DNA of 64,000 nt from Gracilaria vermiculophylla (Eukaryota > Rhodophyta > Florideophyceae > Gracilariales > Gracilariaceae): positions 4,359,966 through 4,423,965 of the forward strand of contig JAHNZQ020000308.1 in assembly GCA_019155205.2 (NCBI GenBank), given 5' to 3'. A program made the position numbers and the translations under genes. This document shows, one piece after another, positions 1-9,414 of the stretch. Under the pieces are notes generated by a model. It had not been told where the DNA came from, did no database searches, and saw only the letters and a list, made by a program, of their open reading frames with translations. How positions within the stretch are numbered: position 1 is the stretch's first letter; each line of letters starts with the position of its first letter.

Positions 1-364
1 TTGCGCTCTCAATTCGTTCGCTCGCATCAAAACGGGATTGGAGACGCTTGTACCTGTCTTGAATGCTCTTCCACGTGACAGCGCACGAAATCTTCTTGCT
101 ACTGTTCGCCTTGTGCGCAGCGATATGAAATCGTTCTTTCGTCTGCCCGTTGGGAGCGATGTGAGCCTTCGCGGCTGCAACTTCCCTTACGATGACGAGA
201 TCATCGGCGGGTGTGAATTTCGGTCGTCTGCCCATGCGCCCTGCACCGCTTTGCGCCCTGACATCATCATTTCGCTCGCACAGCGGAGGGACTGTAGCTG
301 TCTCGGAGTCAGTACACGCATTAGGCTCGGATTCCAGAACCGAAGCCATCCTTGATAGACTCAT
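1..364 (-). CDS. SANT/Myb-like DNA-binding protein, N-terminal part (cut by window edge)
   Basis: An open frame runs on the minus strand from an ATG at 364 (a second in-frame ATG is at 349) to the left edge without a stop, about 120 codons. After an acidic, low-complexity start of about 45 residues, a basic block begins (GRRPKFTPADDLVIVREV) and continues through QTKERF and TWKSIQDRYKRL. This tryptophan-containing, helix-rich pattern is typical of the SANT/Myb-like proteins that are abundant in oomycetes and some algae, whose role is unknown beyond probable DNA binding. The rest of the protein lies outside the window. The frame is clean while the sequence beside it (365-1200) is retroelement debris, so it could be a host gene or a gene spread with mobile elements. 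The domain call is from pattern only. Confidence 0.55.
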   Translation of the reverse strand, partial: MSLSRMASVLESEPNACTDSETATVPPLCERNDDVRAQSGAGRMGRRPKFTPADDLVIVREVAAAKAHIAPNGQTKERFHIAAHKANSSKKISCAVTWKSIQDRYKRLQSRFDASERIESA

Positions 365-554
365 GAGTATTGGCTGCTTGGCGGGAAACTGTTCTCGGCA
401 CATGCAGAATACTTTACGTTTCGGCTTCACTAACTCATCACAATTCTGCAAGTTCTCTCACGCGGCATTGCAGAATTCTGCAACTCATTTTCGAATCATA
501 CTTTTAATTACAGTATACATCCAGAATACTTTCAGAATCGCTGTGGCGTAATCC

Positions 555-690
555 CTCTAATGTGGCGCACGTGGGCCGAATAGTGCACCACGTGGCTCAG
601 TTAATAAAATACGAACCCTCCTTATGAATATCCCGTCGTAGAGCCACATCGCAATAACGCATAAGGATCCACTATCCACTACCGAGCGCA
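555..690 (+). repeat. Relic of a family-A LTR (3' part)
   Basis: About 130 bp match the 3' end of the three long LTRs at 46.7, 57.0 and 61.2 kb. Shared features, in order, are a block like GTGGCGCACGTGGGC, a CACCACGTGGCTCAG block, TTAATAAAATACGA with a poly(A)-type AATAAA, CCTCCT, and a terminal GGATCCACT that corresponds to the GGAGCCACT of the other copies. Upstream sequence does not align clearly, so this is an old or truncated copy. Confidence 0.6.
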
Positions 691-727
691 ATGTGGTTGT
701 GGATACGAGTTTGATGATGATTGAGCT

Positions 728-1196
728 TTATACGGATGCCGAAGTTTTTGTGTTTTCGAGAAGCAACATCGCAAAGTTTATACTGTCTTGCTGTATGGTT
801 GGCGTATCACATTGATAAAAGTAGTCGAGAGCCAGTGCTTGGCACCGTCTTGCGAATATGCTGGGTGCTTCCCCGTTCTTTCGCGTGCAGATAAAAACCT
901 GGCGCATTATATGTACTAGTCTACGAATGCCATCAGTCAGTGAATACTGGGCAACAAGATTCACAATGTCGTTGACGACATGTAGTTGCTTCTTGGTGTT
1001 TTCAACCTCATCATTGTCTCCTTAAAGGTTGATAATGCCAGCTGCGATGCTTTGTTCGATCTGTGATGCGAACACATGGTCCGACAAGTTGTAGAGTGTC
1101 AGTCCAAGTGCACCGAGAATTTCTTTTGCTCGTTAATCCCCTCCTTTTGCTAAACGCTTGTCTGTTGGGACCCATAATGACACTCCTTTTCTCCAT
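728..1196 (-). pseudogene. Decayed ORF, possibly retroelement gag
   Basis: Read on the minus strand, protein-like text continues across two frames: KEILGALGLTLYNLSDHVF, then after a stop or frame change VENTKKQLHVVNDIVNLVA, ending FAMLLLENTKTS near 728. The helical, charged character and the nearby LTR relic suggest the capsid part of an LTR retrotransposon, but I do not recognise a specific family. It is broken by stops and has no intact start, so it is probably not functional. Confidence 0.35.
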
Positions 1197-2048
1197 TTAA
1201 ACTTATTTGTAGATGTGTGTTATTGCGGCGTTTTAGGGGTTTAGTATCGTACACCCGAGTAGAACCCATGCCTAGGCCCATAACTGTGAAAAGCTCCCAG
1301 CCAGACATTGGTGGATAGTGGATAAAAATACAGTAGGCACGGTTCTACTCTACAGGCACGAAATAGATCACAAGTGCTCGCATAGGTCTTGCTTCCTCTG
1401 CCGGTTCCCTGTTTTCTTCTTGCCTTCCTTCTATGCCTAAGCTATGGCTTTTCTTATACTACTTGCTCCCGCCTCTTGGGCGTGCTCGCGCTTCTTGGGC
1501 ACGAAATGCCCAGCGCGCTCGCTCCGTATTCTGTCAACGTTGCCTGTTGCTCGCGACAAATGCTCACGAGCATTCATTGCATGAGCATTAGCCGCTCGTT
1601 GCTCGTTGCGTAGTCTACTTTTCAATGTGGTGACCGTAAAGCTTGCAATTGTATTCATTGCATTAATCATTCATTGATAGAATGAAGTAACATTACGTTG
1701 CGATGCGTTGAGTGTTCACAGTATGCAATAGCAGTATGAGGTGAACAAGCATATTGTCACAACAGTACGTAAATAAGCGATTTTAGGACATGAATGCGGC
1801 CATCCATATTTACGAAACAGGCTGTGTATACTCAATTTTCTTATTGGGTTGATGGACGGCACGTAAGGTATGTGAATCTTTCGCAAAGCAATGTGCAGGT
1901 CTGCGAGGAACAATGGGTCAAGATAAAGGATGCGGAGCTGTAGAAGTCCAGACAATTCCGAAAAGGGGTGGAACGGATTCTGACGCACCATCCAAACCTT
2001 TTCTCATTGAACCATGTTCTTTTCTGAGAGCGCGATTTTCTGATGTCG
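1197..2048. other. No convincing gene
   Basis: This stretch holds only short open frames. The minus-strand ones at 1437-1670 and 1716-1991 read somewhat like protein (the second leucine-rich), but neither matches a family I can name. It contains the 3' flank of the reductase gene. Confidence 0.5.
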
Positions 2049-3590
2049 TCACCGAGATTCTAACATCTCTTGTGCGTTTTGATTTGCAACTTGCAACATT
2101 TCTTGAATAGTTTCTAGCTTAACCCGACCGTGCTTTCTACCACACCGTTCGGCTCGTTGTTGTTCAACTGTGTCAATGTGTTCCCACCCTTCCCATGTTA
2201 CGTAGTTAACGCCCTCTGAATCGAGTAAGCCAGATATCCCAGGTGATTTAGAGTGTCGCAATACAGATCGCGGAAGTGTGCTGATGACGGTTTCGGCGTC
2301 CCATTTATTGTCTCCAATGATTCCTGAAGCGTTACCATTCGCCCACCCAACTCTGAGGCCTGGACCTTGTCCACCAACATAACCCAAACTTAGAAACACA
2401 ACGCCGAAAACTTGGTCCATTTCAATAAGCGAATGATCTTCAGACCCGTCTTGATTCTGTTTGGTTTGATTTTGTTTGAGTCGCATTCTAACGCTATCAC
2501 CTTTATTTATTCCAAACGAGGCCACAGATTTCAGAAACTCAAGACGCAGAATTTTGGAGCCACTTATCTCATAACGATGAAGCTCCGCAGACTTAGAATC
2601 AATTGTGTTTTGCTTCAAGATTTTCAACATAGACTTCTTCGTTCTAGAAAGACTTGGTGTATCGAGGTCAGCTTGAACAAGAGAGTGGTCACACGACGTA
2701 ACGATAGACGGAATCTTTGTGACGATCTCTCGCAGTGCAGAGGTTGTCCACGCGGCATCCAGAGGAGACTTGCGGCCGAAAAGAGTTACCGATTTGATTG
2801 ACGATTGTGATAAAAGTTCTAGGGCAGACTGCGATACATCTGTATGATACAAGTCTGCAACTGGGCGAAGCAAGATCCGCGCGACATCAATTGCTACATT
2901 CCCAATACCAACGACGGCAACGTCGTTCGCAGACTTCAAATCGCGCTCTAATCGGCTGGAAAGATAATTTGGAATAGAGGGATCACACACGTAAGGATGA
3001 CCATTTGCCCAAAACGCAAAATCCTGAGCGCCATAGACAAACTGAGAGGGTATAGAAATATCAGTGAGACCTCGGGGACGCTCCGCTCCCGTGGCATAAA
3101 CACTGATGTCGTAAAGTTGCTCAATCCGCTTCGAAGTAATCAAGTGTCCATCACCAACTGGAACGTTTCCAAAGAAGTTGATTCGATCGCGGTTTGAACG
3201 GATGAAGGTTGAAAATAAGTTGATGACATTCTTCGTTGCCGGATGGTCGGGAGAAACTCCGTATCGAACGAGCCCAAACGGCACGGGGAGACGTTCGATT
3301 ATGTCTACTATGCACGTCGGGAAGCGTTTCAATAAGGATTGGGCGGCGTAGATGCCTGCAGGACCCGCACCAACGACCGCAGCGCGCATACCGATCTCTC
3401 TCGACGAACGGTGCCTCACAGGATTCACAGAGGTTGGTGACCGCAATGCCGACGAAACAAGAATACAGCTATCACGCGTGTGAGCATTTCTGCTGTAGAA
3501 AGGCGGCCTTTGAAACGCGCCCCGAGATGCAATTTTTCGTTGGCCAATCAAAGTGATCCATGTATTCAGCGCGCGACGCTTCGAGTACAT
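2049..3590 (-). CDS. FDXR: NADPH:adrenodoxin/ferredoxin reductase, mitochondrial type
   Basis: The 513-residue single-exon protein is a flavoenzyme of the adrenodoxin reductase (FDXR/Arh1) family. These enzymes pass electrons from NADPH through FAD to a mitochondrial ferredoxin for Fe-S cluster, heme and related biosynthesis. The FAD-binding VGAGPAGIYAAQ motif is at residues 73-84. The family's GLVRYGVSPDHP follows, then a second dinucleotide fold at VGIGNVAIDVARIL. The GRKSPLDAAWTTSALREI segment and a C-terminal NGNASGIIGDNKWDAETV match the family NADPH and FAD regions. About 65 basic, serine/arginine-rich residues precede the first fold, as expected for a mitochondrial presequence, so the first ATG is plausible. 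The start lies about 100 bp from a heat-shock element that faces the divergent Hsp20 gene. Length is close to family norm. The enzyme call is firm; localisation is inferred. Confidence 0.93.
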   Translation of the reverse strand: MYSKRRALNTWITLIGQRKIASRGAFQRPPFYSRNAHTRDSCILVSSALRSPTSVNPVRHRSSREIGMRAAVVGAGPAGIYAAQSLLKRFPTCIVDIIERLPVPFGLVRYGVSPDHPATKNVINLFSTFIRSNRDRINFFGNVPVGDGHLITSKRIEQLYDISVYATGAERPRGLTDISIPSQFVYGAQDFAFWANGHPYVCDPSIPNYLSSRLERDLKSANDVAVVGIGNVAIDVARILLRPVADLYHTDVSQSALELLSQSSIKSVTLFGRKSPLDAAWTTSALREIVTKIPSIVTSCDHSLVQADLDTPSLSRTKKSMLKILKQNTIDSKSAELHRYEISGSKILRLEFLKSVASFGINKGDSVRMRLKQNQTKQNQDGSEDHSLIEMDQVFGVVFLSLGYVGGQGPGLRVGWANGNASGIIGDNKWDAETVISTLPRSVLRHSKSPGISGLLDSEGVNYVTWEGWEHIDTVEQQRAERCGRKHGRVKLETIQEMLQVANQNAQEMLESR

Positions 3591-3687
3591 TCCCGATCAT
3601 TCGTGCCTCCGTGTGGCCTTCACTAACCCTTTTGGAAAGCGATGGGCGTGTAAACGAAGTTTCCAGCCGCTTCTCTGGCGATTCCAT

Positions 3688-3720
3688 GGAAGCGAGAGAA
3701 GTTTCTAGAATTCCGCCGAA
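3688..3720. promoter_or_regulatory. Heat-shock element between FDXR and Hsp20
   Basis: A run of alternating GAA and TTC units occurs here: GGAA, then GAGAAgtTTCtaGAAttCC at 3696-3714. Three well-spaced nGAAn/nTTCn units (3698-3700, 3703-3705, 3708-3710) form a strong binding site for heat-shock factor trimers. It lies about 75 bp upstream of the Hsp20 TATA box and about 100 bp upstream of the divergent FDXR start, so it could act on both. Confidence 0.75.
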
Positions 3721-3788
3721 CATCCACATCCAGTTGTCTTGTTCGCAATGCATGAATCAATGCTGTTCGACTTCTGCCGCCGTTGCTC

Positions 3789-3795
3789 TATAAAA
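3789..3795 (+). promoter_or_regulatory. TATA box of the first Hsp20 gene
   Basis: TATAAAA lies 128 bp before the chosen ATG at 3917. The second Hsp20 gene has the same sequence 126 bp before its ATG, which supports both promoter calls and the choice of the downstream start codon. Confidence 0.65.
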
Positions 3796-3916
3796 ACACA
3801 CATCATCTGCACGCTAGCGTTTTCGATAGTTGTTCAGTCAAACCCCTCCTTATCTCTGTGTTAAAAACTGCGAAATCAAACGTTCCGTGAGCCCACTCGG
3901 TAAGGCCCATTCAAAA

Positions 3917-4354
3917 ATGGTCATGTTCATAGCTCCGTTTTCAATGCCGTCCTTCACTTTCTTCGATGTAGAGTCCATGGATTGCAAATCAGAACACAAA
4001 GATACTCAGGTGAACGCTGCTGCTTATACGAAGCGGGCAGATGCTAGAGGAACAACTTTGCAAGTCGACTTACCTGGCGTTGAAAAAGATCACGTCTCCA
4101 TCGAAGTAAATGGACGTCAGCTAATGGTGACAGGAAAAAGGTACAAAGTTCCAACAGGATCTGCACTGGATAACAGAAAGACACACAACGATTCCAAGAA
4201 CGATAAAAATTGTATCGTATATAAGAGGACGTTCGAGCTCGGCCGTGATTTTGATTCCGAGGCAATTGAAGCAGAGAGCTTTGAGAATGGGGTATTAACG
4301 CTTGTGATTCCAAAGAAGGAAAAACTACAGCCGAGAAGAATCACCGTGCAATAA
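3917..4354 (+). CDS. Small heat-shock protein (Hsp20/alpha-crystallin), copy 1
   Basis: A 145-residue ATP-independent holdase chaperone. The alpha-crystallin domain runs from about TTLQVDLPGVEKDHVSIEV to the C-terminus. It has the family VDLPGV start and a late FENGVLTLVIPKKE strand (usual form GVL.V..PK). The C-terminal tail is short and ends RRITVQ, with ITV as an I-x-V-type anchoring motif. The frame is open upstream to an ATG at 3830, but the paralogue at 5616 begins with the matching MVMHITPF...PTFTFF, so I place the start at 3917 (MVMFIAPF...PSFTFF). A heat-shock element and TATA box lie upstream. Between the crystallin strands is a Ser/Asp/Asn-rich loop. No targeting signal is evident, so it is probably cytosolic or nuclear. 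Confidence 0.9.
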   Translation: MVMFIAPFSMPSFTFFDVESMDCKSEHKDTQVNAAAYTKRADARGTTLQVDLPGVEKDHVSIEVNGRQLMVTGKRYKVPTGSALDNRKTHNDSKNDKNCIVYKRTFELGRDFDSEAIEAESFENGVLTLVIPKKEKLQPRRITVQ

Positions 4355-5267
4355 TCCGCCCATGACAAAGTTCTGCGATTTTGAAAATAGAATCTTTGCC
4401 GTTTCGCTCGTCTTGACGCGTGGAATTCTTATATTTGCTTTCACTGCCAGACTTTTGTTGCAAGTGTTACAAAACGCAATTTCGTATTGTAAGCCTATAT
4501 GTTCAAGTACCAGCTCCTGATTTCACTGTTTCCTCTGTTTTTTACGATTATTTGTTCACCTCACCGTTTCTGTACCGATTTGGTGACAGAGCTTTCTAAA
4601 CAGATAGTTTTCGTTCCATAAAAGTCAATTTGCGTTCATTTTGTTTTGTTTTCGATGTCATCCTTTCTCACTTCACCAACTCATCATCATACTGTTTCTA
4701 CGACATTCTAAAAATTTCGTGTTTCAAACATGTAGTTACCAGATAATGAACGTTTTCGAAGAAAAATAAGAACAAAAGCATGGAGACAAAAGGTTGTAGT
4801 TTTTCTATGCCTTGAGCGTCACTCAAAGTACTTGAAAATATTTCTTCATAAAAATTACATTAAAAGCTCGTTTTTGTCACCGTAAAATGAACATGAGTAT
4901 GTTCTAATTGATTGCAGCCAAATATTTTGAAGCTTTGAGTTTGTTCTACAAACTAGATACACTTTGTGAGCCAAGCATAGTGCCTTTTCGCTTTTCGACG
5001 ACAATTATGTTTTAAACGAAGCTATAGTCAGTTATATTAGAGTCATTAGTTAATCAGTTGTCAAGTATACGATAATACTTTACTTCTAAGAATGTTAAAG
5101 AAGAGTTCTACAAACGCTCTTGACGACAGATTCATGGAATTAAAAATCTTCAGAAAATGCTTCAATGGAATAATTCCGTGATTGGACAGCTCCTTACAGT
5201 TGAGATATTTGAGACACAGTGTTCCTCCAATCAAATCTGAAGCGAGCTTTTGCATGCGATGTTTACC
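4355..5267. other. AT-rich spacer between the Hsp20 genes
   Basis: No gene is seen. The stretch carries the 3' flank of the first Hsp20 gene. A minus-strand frame starting in the next promoter (5061-5315) reads weakly like protein but has no recognisable domain. Confidence 0.6.
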
Positions 5268-5281
5268 GAAGTTTCTCGAGC
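5268..5281. promoter_or_regulatory. Distal heat-shock element of the second Hsp20 gene
   Basis: GAAgtTTCtcGAg repeats the core of the element in front of the first Hsp20 gene (GAAgtTTCtaGAA) with only the last unit degenerate. It sits about 210 bp upstream of the TATA box. Confidence 0.55.
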
Positions 5282-5403
5282 TCCACTTTTGCATTCCAGA
5301 TATCTGGATAACCATCCCATAAAGTTCGCGTCAACCACTCTTTTCCACCGTCTTGCAGACATTTCTACACCTTTTTCCATAATTCTTCCAGACTCTTCTA
5401 CAA

Positions 5404-5420
5404 TTTTTCTAGAATCGTCT
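5404..5420. promoter_or_regulatory. Proximal heat-shock element of the second Hsp20 gene
   Basis: TTCtaGAAtcgTC contains two perfect inverted units (TTC 5407-5409, GAA 5412-5414) about 75 bp upstream of the TATA box. That is the same spacing as for the element and TATA of the first copy. Further TTC units lie just upstream (ATTCTTCCAGACTCTTC). Confidence 0.6.
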
Positions 5421-5489
5421 TGTTCATCCACGTCATGTTTTAGTCGTTGAAGAAGCACAGCGCCCATGTCTCTTGAATCCCAAATCGTC

Positions 5490-5496
5490 TATAAAA
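5490..5496 (+). promoter_or_regulatory. TATA box of the second Hsp20 gene
   Basis: TATAAAA lies 126 bp before the ATG at 5616, matching the arrangement of the first copy. Confidence 0.65.
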
Positions 5497-5615
5497 GAAC
5501 AAATAGTCCCTGGGCGTGAAAGCGCTCACTCTCCGAAGACAGAACGTGTTTTTCAACAACCATCCTCAAACTAACTTGCTCGTACATTGCACATTATCTT
5601 TACACATCTTTAATC

Positions 5616-6047
5616 ATGGTGATGCACATCACTCCTTTCGATATCCCAACTTTTACCTTCTTTGAAATCAGTCCGCATTCCGAGCCGAAACTAAAGCAAA
5701 ATGCTTCTTATTTGGTCCCTGCAGCGCACTCTTATCAACGTAATGCGAAAACAACAATTTTGCAGGTCGACCTCCCAGGCGTTCATAAAGAACAAGTCTC
5801 CATCGAATTGAAAGGCCGCAAATTAATCGTATGTGGAAAAAGATATACATCTCTTGATCATGATTCTAAGACAGCAGGTGGAAATCCACCGAAAAGTAAG
5901 GATGTAGTCATGTATGAGCGGACATTTGAACTTGGCCGTGATATCGATTTGGAAGCTGTCCAGGCGGAAAGCTTTGATCACGGAGTACTTCGTCTGGTGC
6001 TTTCGAAGAAGGAAACAGCGAAACCAAGAAGAATTGCTATTGAGTAA
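5616..6047 (+). CDS. Small heat-shock protein (Hsp20/alpha-crystallin), copy 2
   Basis: A 143-residue chaperone, clearly a tandem paralogue of the gene at 3917. Both share the MVM..I.PF..P(S/T)FTFF start, the crystallin-domain entry ILQVDLPGVHKEQVSIELKG, the VMYERTFELGRDIDLEAV.AESF segment and the end PRRIAIE. The Ser/Asp-rich loop in the middle differs in length and sequence. The I-A-I end is the usual I-x-I/V anchoring motif of the family. Heat-shock elements and a TATA box lie upstream. An AATAAA lies about 60 bp after the stop and may be the poly(A) signal. Same-strand tandem order and shared promoter layout point to a local duplication. Confidence 0.9.
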   Translation: MVMHITPFDIPTFTFFEISPHSEPKLKQNASYLVPAAHSYQRNAKTTILQVDLPGVHKEQVSIELKGRKLIVCGKRYTSLDHDSKTAGGNPPKSKDVVMYERTFELGRDIDLEAVQAESFDHGVLRLVLSKKETAKPRRIAIE

Positions 6048-7560
6048 AAATGAAGGCTTAGTACAACAGGTTGTAATTCTGTTGTCCGTTTTTCTGTGTG
6101 CTGCGAATAAAAGAGAGGCGGATGTTACACTTTTCCCTTGTTCAAGACAGTTTTTGATGTGCTAACCTTGCGGTTGTCTGAAACAATCTTCCGTCCAAAC
6201 CAAATAATCGCCATATTATCAGTTCTACTTATTGCTAGATTCAATCTATGTTTCTTGACCCACCTATTTCCTGCCGCTGACCGTAAGATTCCTCCATATA
6301 CTTTTTTAGTGTGGAAGTTGTGCGCTAATTTCTGGTGTAATGAAGATCTATCTCTTCAGATATTTCTCTCTTTGCAGAAATGCCAGGGCTTGACTGGGCA
6401 CTTTTGGTATCAATTCTTTGAGCGACATGTTCCGCTTCTCTTTCTCGTCTTTCAGCAGATAGAGACGATTTCATGTAGTCAGCAGACATCTCCGTACTAC
6501 ATATTTGTAGTCCTTTCCTTTCGTTCAGAACTCATTCGCATCGAAGAGTTTTTGTCTTTCAGATATCTTGCAATCGAATAAGCTTAAGAGTGTCGCCTTT
6601 ATGAAACTGGGCCAACAGCGACTTTTTCTGGCACCTTCAAATCCTACTTGGCTTTCGTATTCCGTTGTTGCAAGTCTCCGAGTTTTTTTATTTATCCGAA
6701 TTGAACTTTTGACTTGAGCAGATCTTGCGAAACTTTGAATTGCTCTTCCATTAGCAGAAATGGTTCCAATCATTTGCCATAGCGTGACACACTATGCAGT
6801 GAAAAGAGACTTAAGGGTCATTTGGTCAATGTGTTTAATTTGATATTTGCTTATCTCAATACGGAAACTGGTTGTAAAGATAGTCGTTTCTTAATACCAT
6901 GCCTAACTCGCATAGATTCACGGGCTGCCGACAGTGCAATCGGAGTGTATCAAAACTCCCTCAATTTTTTTTCGTTGCTTTCATTACAAAGTTCTGATTG
7001 TCTGCCTCCTATCAGAATGGATTACTCACATGTGAACACATCGTACGGCAGTTGTGTTGCAGAAGTGTTTGGAATGGAACGAACGCGTACTCAACGTTTC
7101 CCTTTTTCTTTCTTGGTTATTTTCATTAGCTTAGAATGGTTTTGCCTGTCAATAGATGTATACGAGTAACATGGGGAATTTCTGATGAGAGAGAGTTTTT
7201 TCGAAACGTTCAGCAGAAGTTAGACACGACACTCGTCCAGTTTCATATCGCCGTCAACAAACGGAAATGACTCATCTAAGGAACCACCCACAAGACCTTG
7301 CTTCTGTGTAACCCATCCCAGGACTTTCAGTTGCATCAAGTTAGGGATGGCACGGAGTATGACTCGCAAGATGGTTCGAATGGGTCGAAGACAAGCATGA
7401 TACTGTAGCTTACAATAGTTACACGTACACGGTTAAAGTGTCCCTAATATGCTGTCTGAAATGACAAGGGACAGCCACTGGTGCGCCGTTCTGAGGTGAA
7501 CACGACTTCGAAGGTTCAAAGGTTTGGTATTGGGCTCATCTTCTCATTTCGTATGCGAAA
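6048..7560. other. No convincing gene
   Basis: About 1.5 kb with only short open frames in several phases. Those at 6138-6581 and 6822-7169 are aromatic-rich and lack any recognisable domain, as expected for chance frames in AT-rich DNA. The distal part must hold the promoter of the DNA glycosylase. Confidence 0.55.
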
Positions 7561-8724
7561 ATGACTCCCAAACATCTCCAGCCCCTGAGCTTTATCCTAG
7601 TGATTCCTCTTCGCATCCAAACGCAGAAAACTTTCAACATGCCGCTGACGAGAAGCAGATCAAGGCTGACAATCGACTGCAATGAATCTGAGATTGCAAA
7701 TCGAATCGAGACAAGGAACTCTCAAGCAAATCTGTTTCTGTCTAAGAGAAGAAAGATCACATCACAGCACGATAGCAACTCGTACGTAAAGACGGAAAAC
7801 TTGAGAATTGTAAAGAATGAACATCGCACAATCCCACCGTCCAAGGATGAGGAGGCACCAGTGACAGGTCCAAACAGTGGCAACTACAAAAATCCCTCGC
7901 AATCCACGACTGCCAAGAAACCTGCGATATTAGCTCGTGTCCGGGTTCGGCCTGAAAATTTCACACCTGCGCCCGATATAGAGGATGCGCCACCAAGGCC
8001 ACCGTCTCCGCAAGAAGTAGAACACGTTCTGCAACGGCTGCAAAAGTTTTACAGAGGGGAGCTGTCGACAGCATCTCACCCAAAAACAAAACGAAGAAAA
8101 GACTTGTTAGACAGTCTTTTTGCAACAATACTGAGCCAGGCGACCTCAAACACGAACTCATCGAGAGCATTCAGGAGTCTGAAAAATAAATTTGGCGTCT
8201 GGGAGCACGCAATGGATGCTGGCGCTGAAGCCATTGAAGAGCAAATCCGGTGCGGAGGTTTGGCGAAAGCCAAGTCAAAAGTGATACATCACATTTTGCG
8301 ACAGCTCTACGAGGATCACGGGGTTTGTTCGCTGGAGTTTTTGTGGGGTATGAGTACAGATGATGCGAAAAAAACGTTGTGTTCATACGGCGGAGTTGGG
8401 CCCAAGACCGCTTCGTGCGTGCTTATGTTTGGAATGGGGCGCGGTGAGTTTCCTGTTGACACCCACATAAGACGGATAGCAGCGAGACTTAACTGGATGA
8501 AGTTAGGTAGCTCAGCCGAAAAGACGTACGACGTTCTGAACGCAACACTGAAGGACGATATTAAGTACGATCTTCATGTGTTGTTAATAGAACACGGCAG
8601 GAAGACTTGCAAGGCAAGGTCTCCTCAATGCAGTCGTTGCCCTCTTTCGGACATGTGTCCATCAAGAAACGTTCAGAGTCTGGATTCAAGCCGAGAAGAG
8701 GTATCAGAACAGAAAAAAAGATAG
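7561..8724 (+). CDS. HhH-GPD DNA glycosylase/AP lyase with Fe-S cluster (ENDO3 family)
   Basis: A 387-residue base-excision-repair enzyme related to endonuclease III. The catalytic domain fills the second half. The helix-hairpin-helix GGVGPKTASCVL has its lysine at about residue 282, in the position of the Schiff-base lysine, and VDTH at 299-302 supplies the catalytic aspartate (D300). The Fe-S ligands follow the classical C-x6-C-x2-C-x5-C spacing (about C350, C357, C360, C366). The GGLAKAKSK and LCSYGGVGPKTASCVLMF segments resemble plant single-domain members of the family more than bacterial Nth. The first half is basic, Ser/Lys-rich and probably disordered; it may carry nuclear targeting. 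An alternative start is MPLTRSRSR at 7639. Substrate (oxidised pyrimidine versus methylated base) cannot be told from sequence alone. Confidence 0.88.
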   Translation: MTPKHLQPLSFILVIPLRIQTQKTFNMPLTRSRSRLTIDCNESEIANRIETRNSQANLFLSKRRKITSQHDSNSYVKTENLRIVKNEHRTIPPSKDEEAPVTGPNSGNYKNPSQSTTAKKPAILARVRVRPENFTPAPDIEDAPPRPPSPQEVEHVLQRLQKFYRGELSTASHPKTKRRKDLLDSLFATILSQATSNTNSSRAFRSLKNKFGVWEHAMDAGAEAIEEQIRCGGLAKAKSKVIHHILRQLYEDHGVCSLEFLWGMSTDDAKKTLCSYGGVGPKTASCVLMFGMGRGEFPVDTHIRRIAARLNWMKLGSSAEKTYDVLNATLKDDIKYDLHVLLIEHGRKTCKARSPQCSRCPLSDMCPSRNVQSLDSSREEVSEQKKR

Positions 8725-9414
8725 TACATTTCGTAAAGGATCACATTCTTTTGGATGTTCATCGTAGATGAGACGTTTCGTGGGCGAGTTTGTTCCCGTT
8801 TCGAATTGCTTTCCCCGGAGTTGGCGTCGCACATGCCAGTGATGTGCTCACGTAAACAGTGAGCTACATTCAAAGATTTACAAGCTAAAGCCGAAGGTCG
8901 TTGGCATGATGATTTCCGCTATGTTACCGGGAATGCACAAATAACGGGTGTATCGGTGGTTGATCTTTGCAGCGAGTCGTTCAGAAGATCGTGATCTTGG
9001 TGCACGATTTACATTTGTTGGGTGCATTCAGTTACCAAATAGAGCAGAATCATCAACCTGAGAGGCTGACGCGAGCGAGCGCGAGAACGTGCAGTACCGT
9101 ACGCCTGGGGAATCCGAATAACCACCAAATTCTGTCACAGTACGTGTACTCATTTTTCCTTTCAAGTGTAAGCCCACTGTTTCGTCACGCTTAGCGAGCG
9201 ATGGACACCTTTCAGATGACGTCGGCATCGCCCGCGCTTTCCATTTCTACCAGTTTGACGCAAATCTCCACCGATCCATTCTTCGCGTCGCAGGATCCGA
9301 GGGCATCAGGCTTTGAAAGGCGCGAAGATCCGCAAGTTTCTTCATCCTCCAAGTTTTTTTTCATCCACTATATTTCTGACGTGAGTTGAATTTAGCCTTC
9401 TGGTACATGTCGTG
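8725..9414. other. Intergenic; promoter of the hydrolase gene
   Basis: No gene is evident. A short frame at 9201-9389 (Ser/Thr-rich, 62 codons) lies directly before the hydrolase start and is probably 5' leader. Confidence 0.5.

Noticed and set aside
1716..1991. Leucine-rich minus-strand ORF that might be an LRR fragment
   Set aside because: Repeat spacing is not regular and no neighbouring LRR units exist. Too little to call.
5061..5467. Two overlapping minus-strand ORFs upstream of the second Hsp20
   Set aside because: Read slightly like protein but lie over the heat-shock elements, overlap each other in different phases and have no domain.
6138..7169. ORFs of 147 and 115 codons after the second Hsp20
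   Set aside because: Phe/Leu/Ser-rich frames typical of chance in AT-rich DNA, with no family features.
9361..9395. Possible intron (GTGAGT...TTTAG) joining the 9201 ORF to the hydrolase
   Set aside because: The interval would be only about 15 bp, far below a workable intron length. The 9415 ATG has a good N-terminus by itself.
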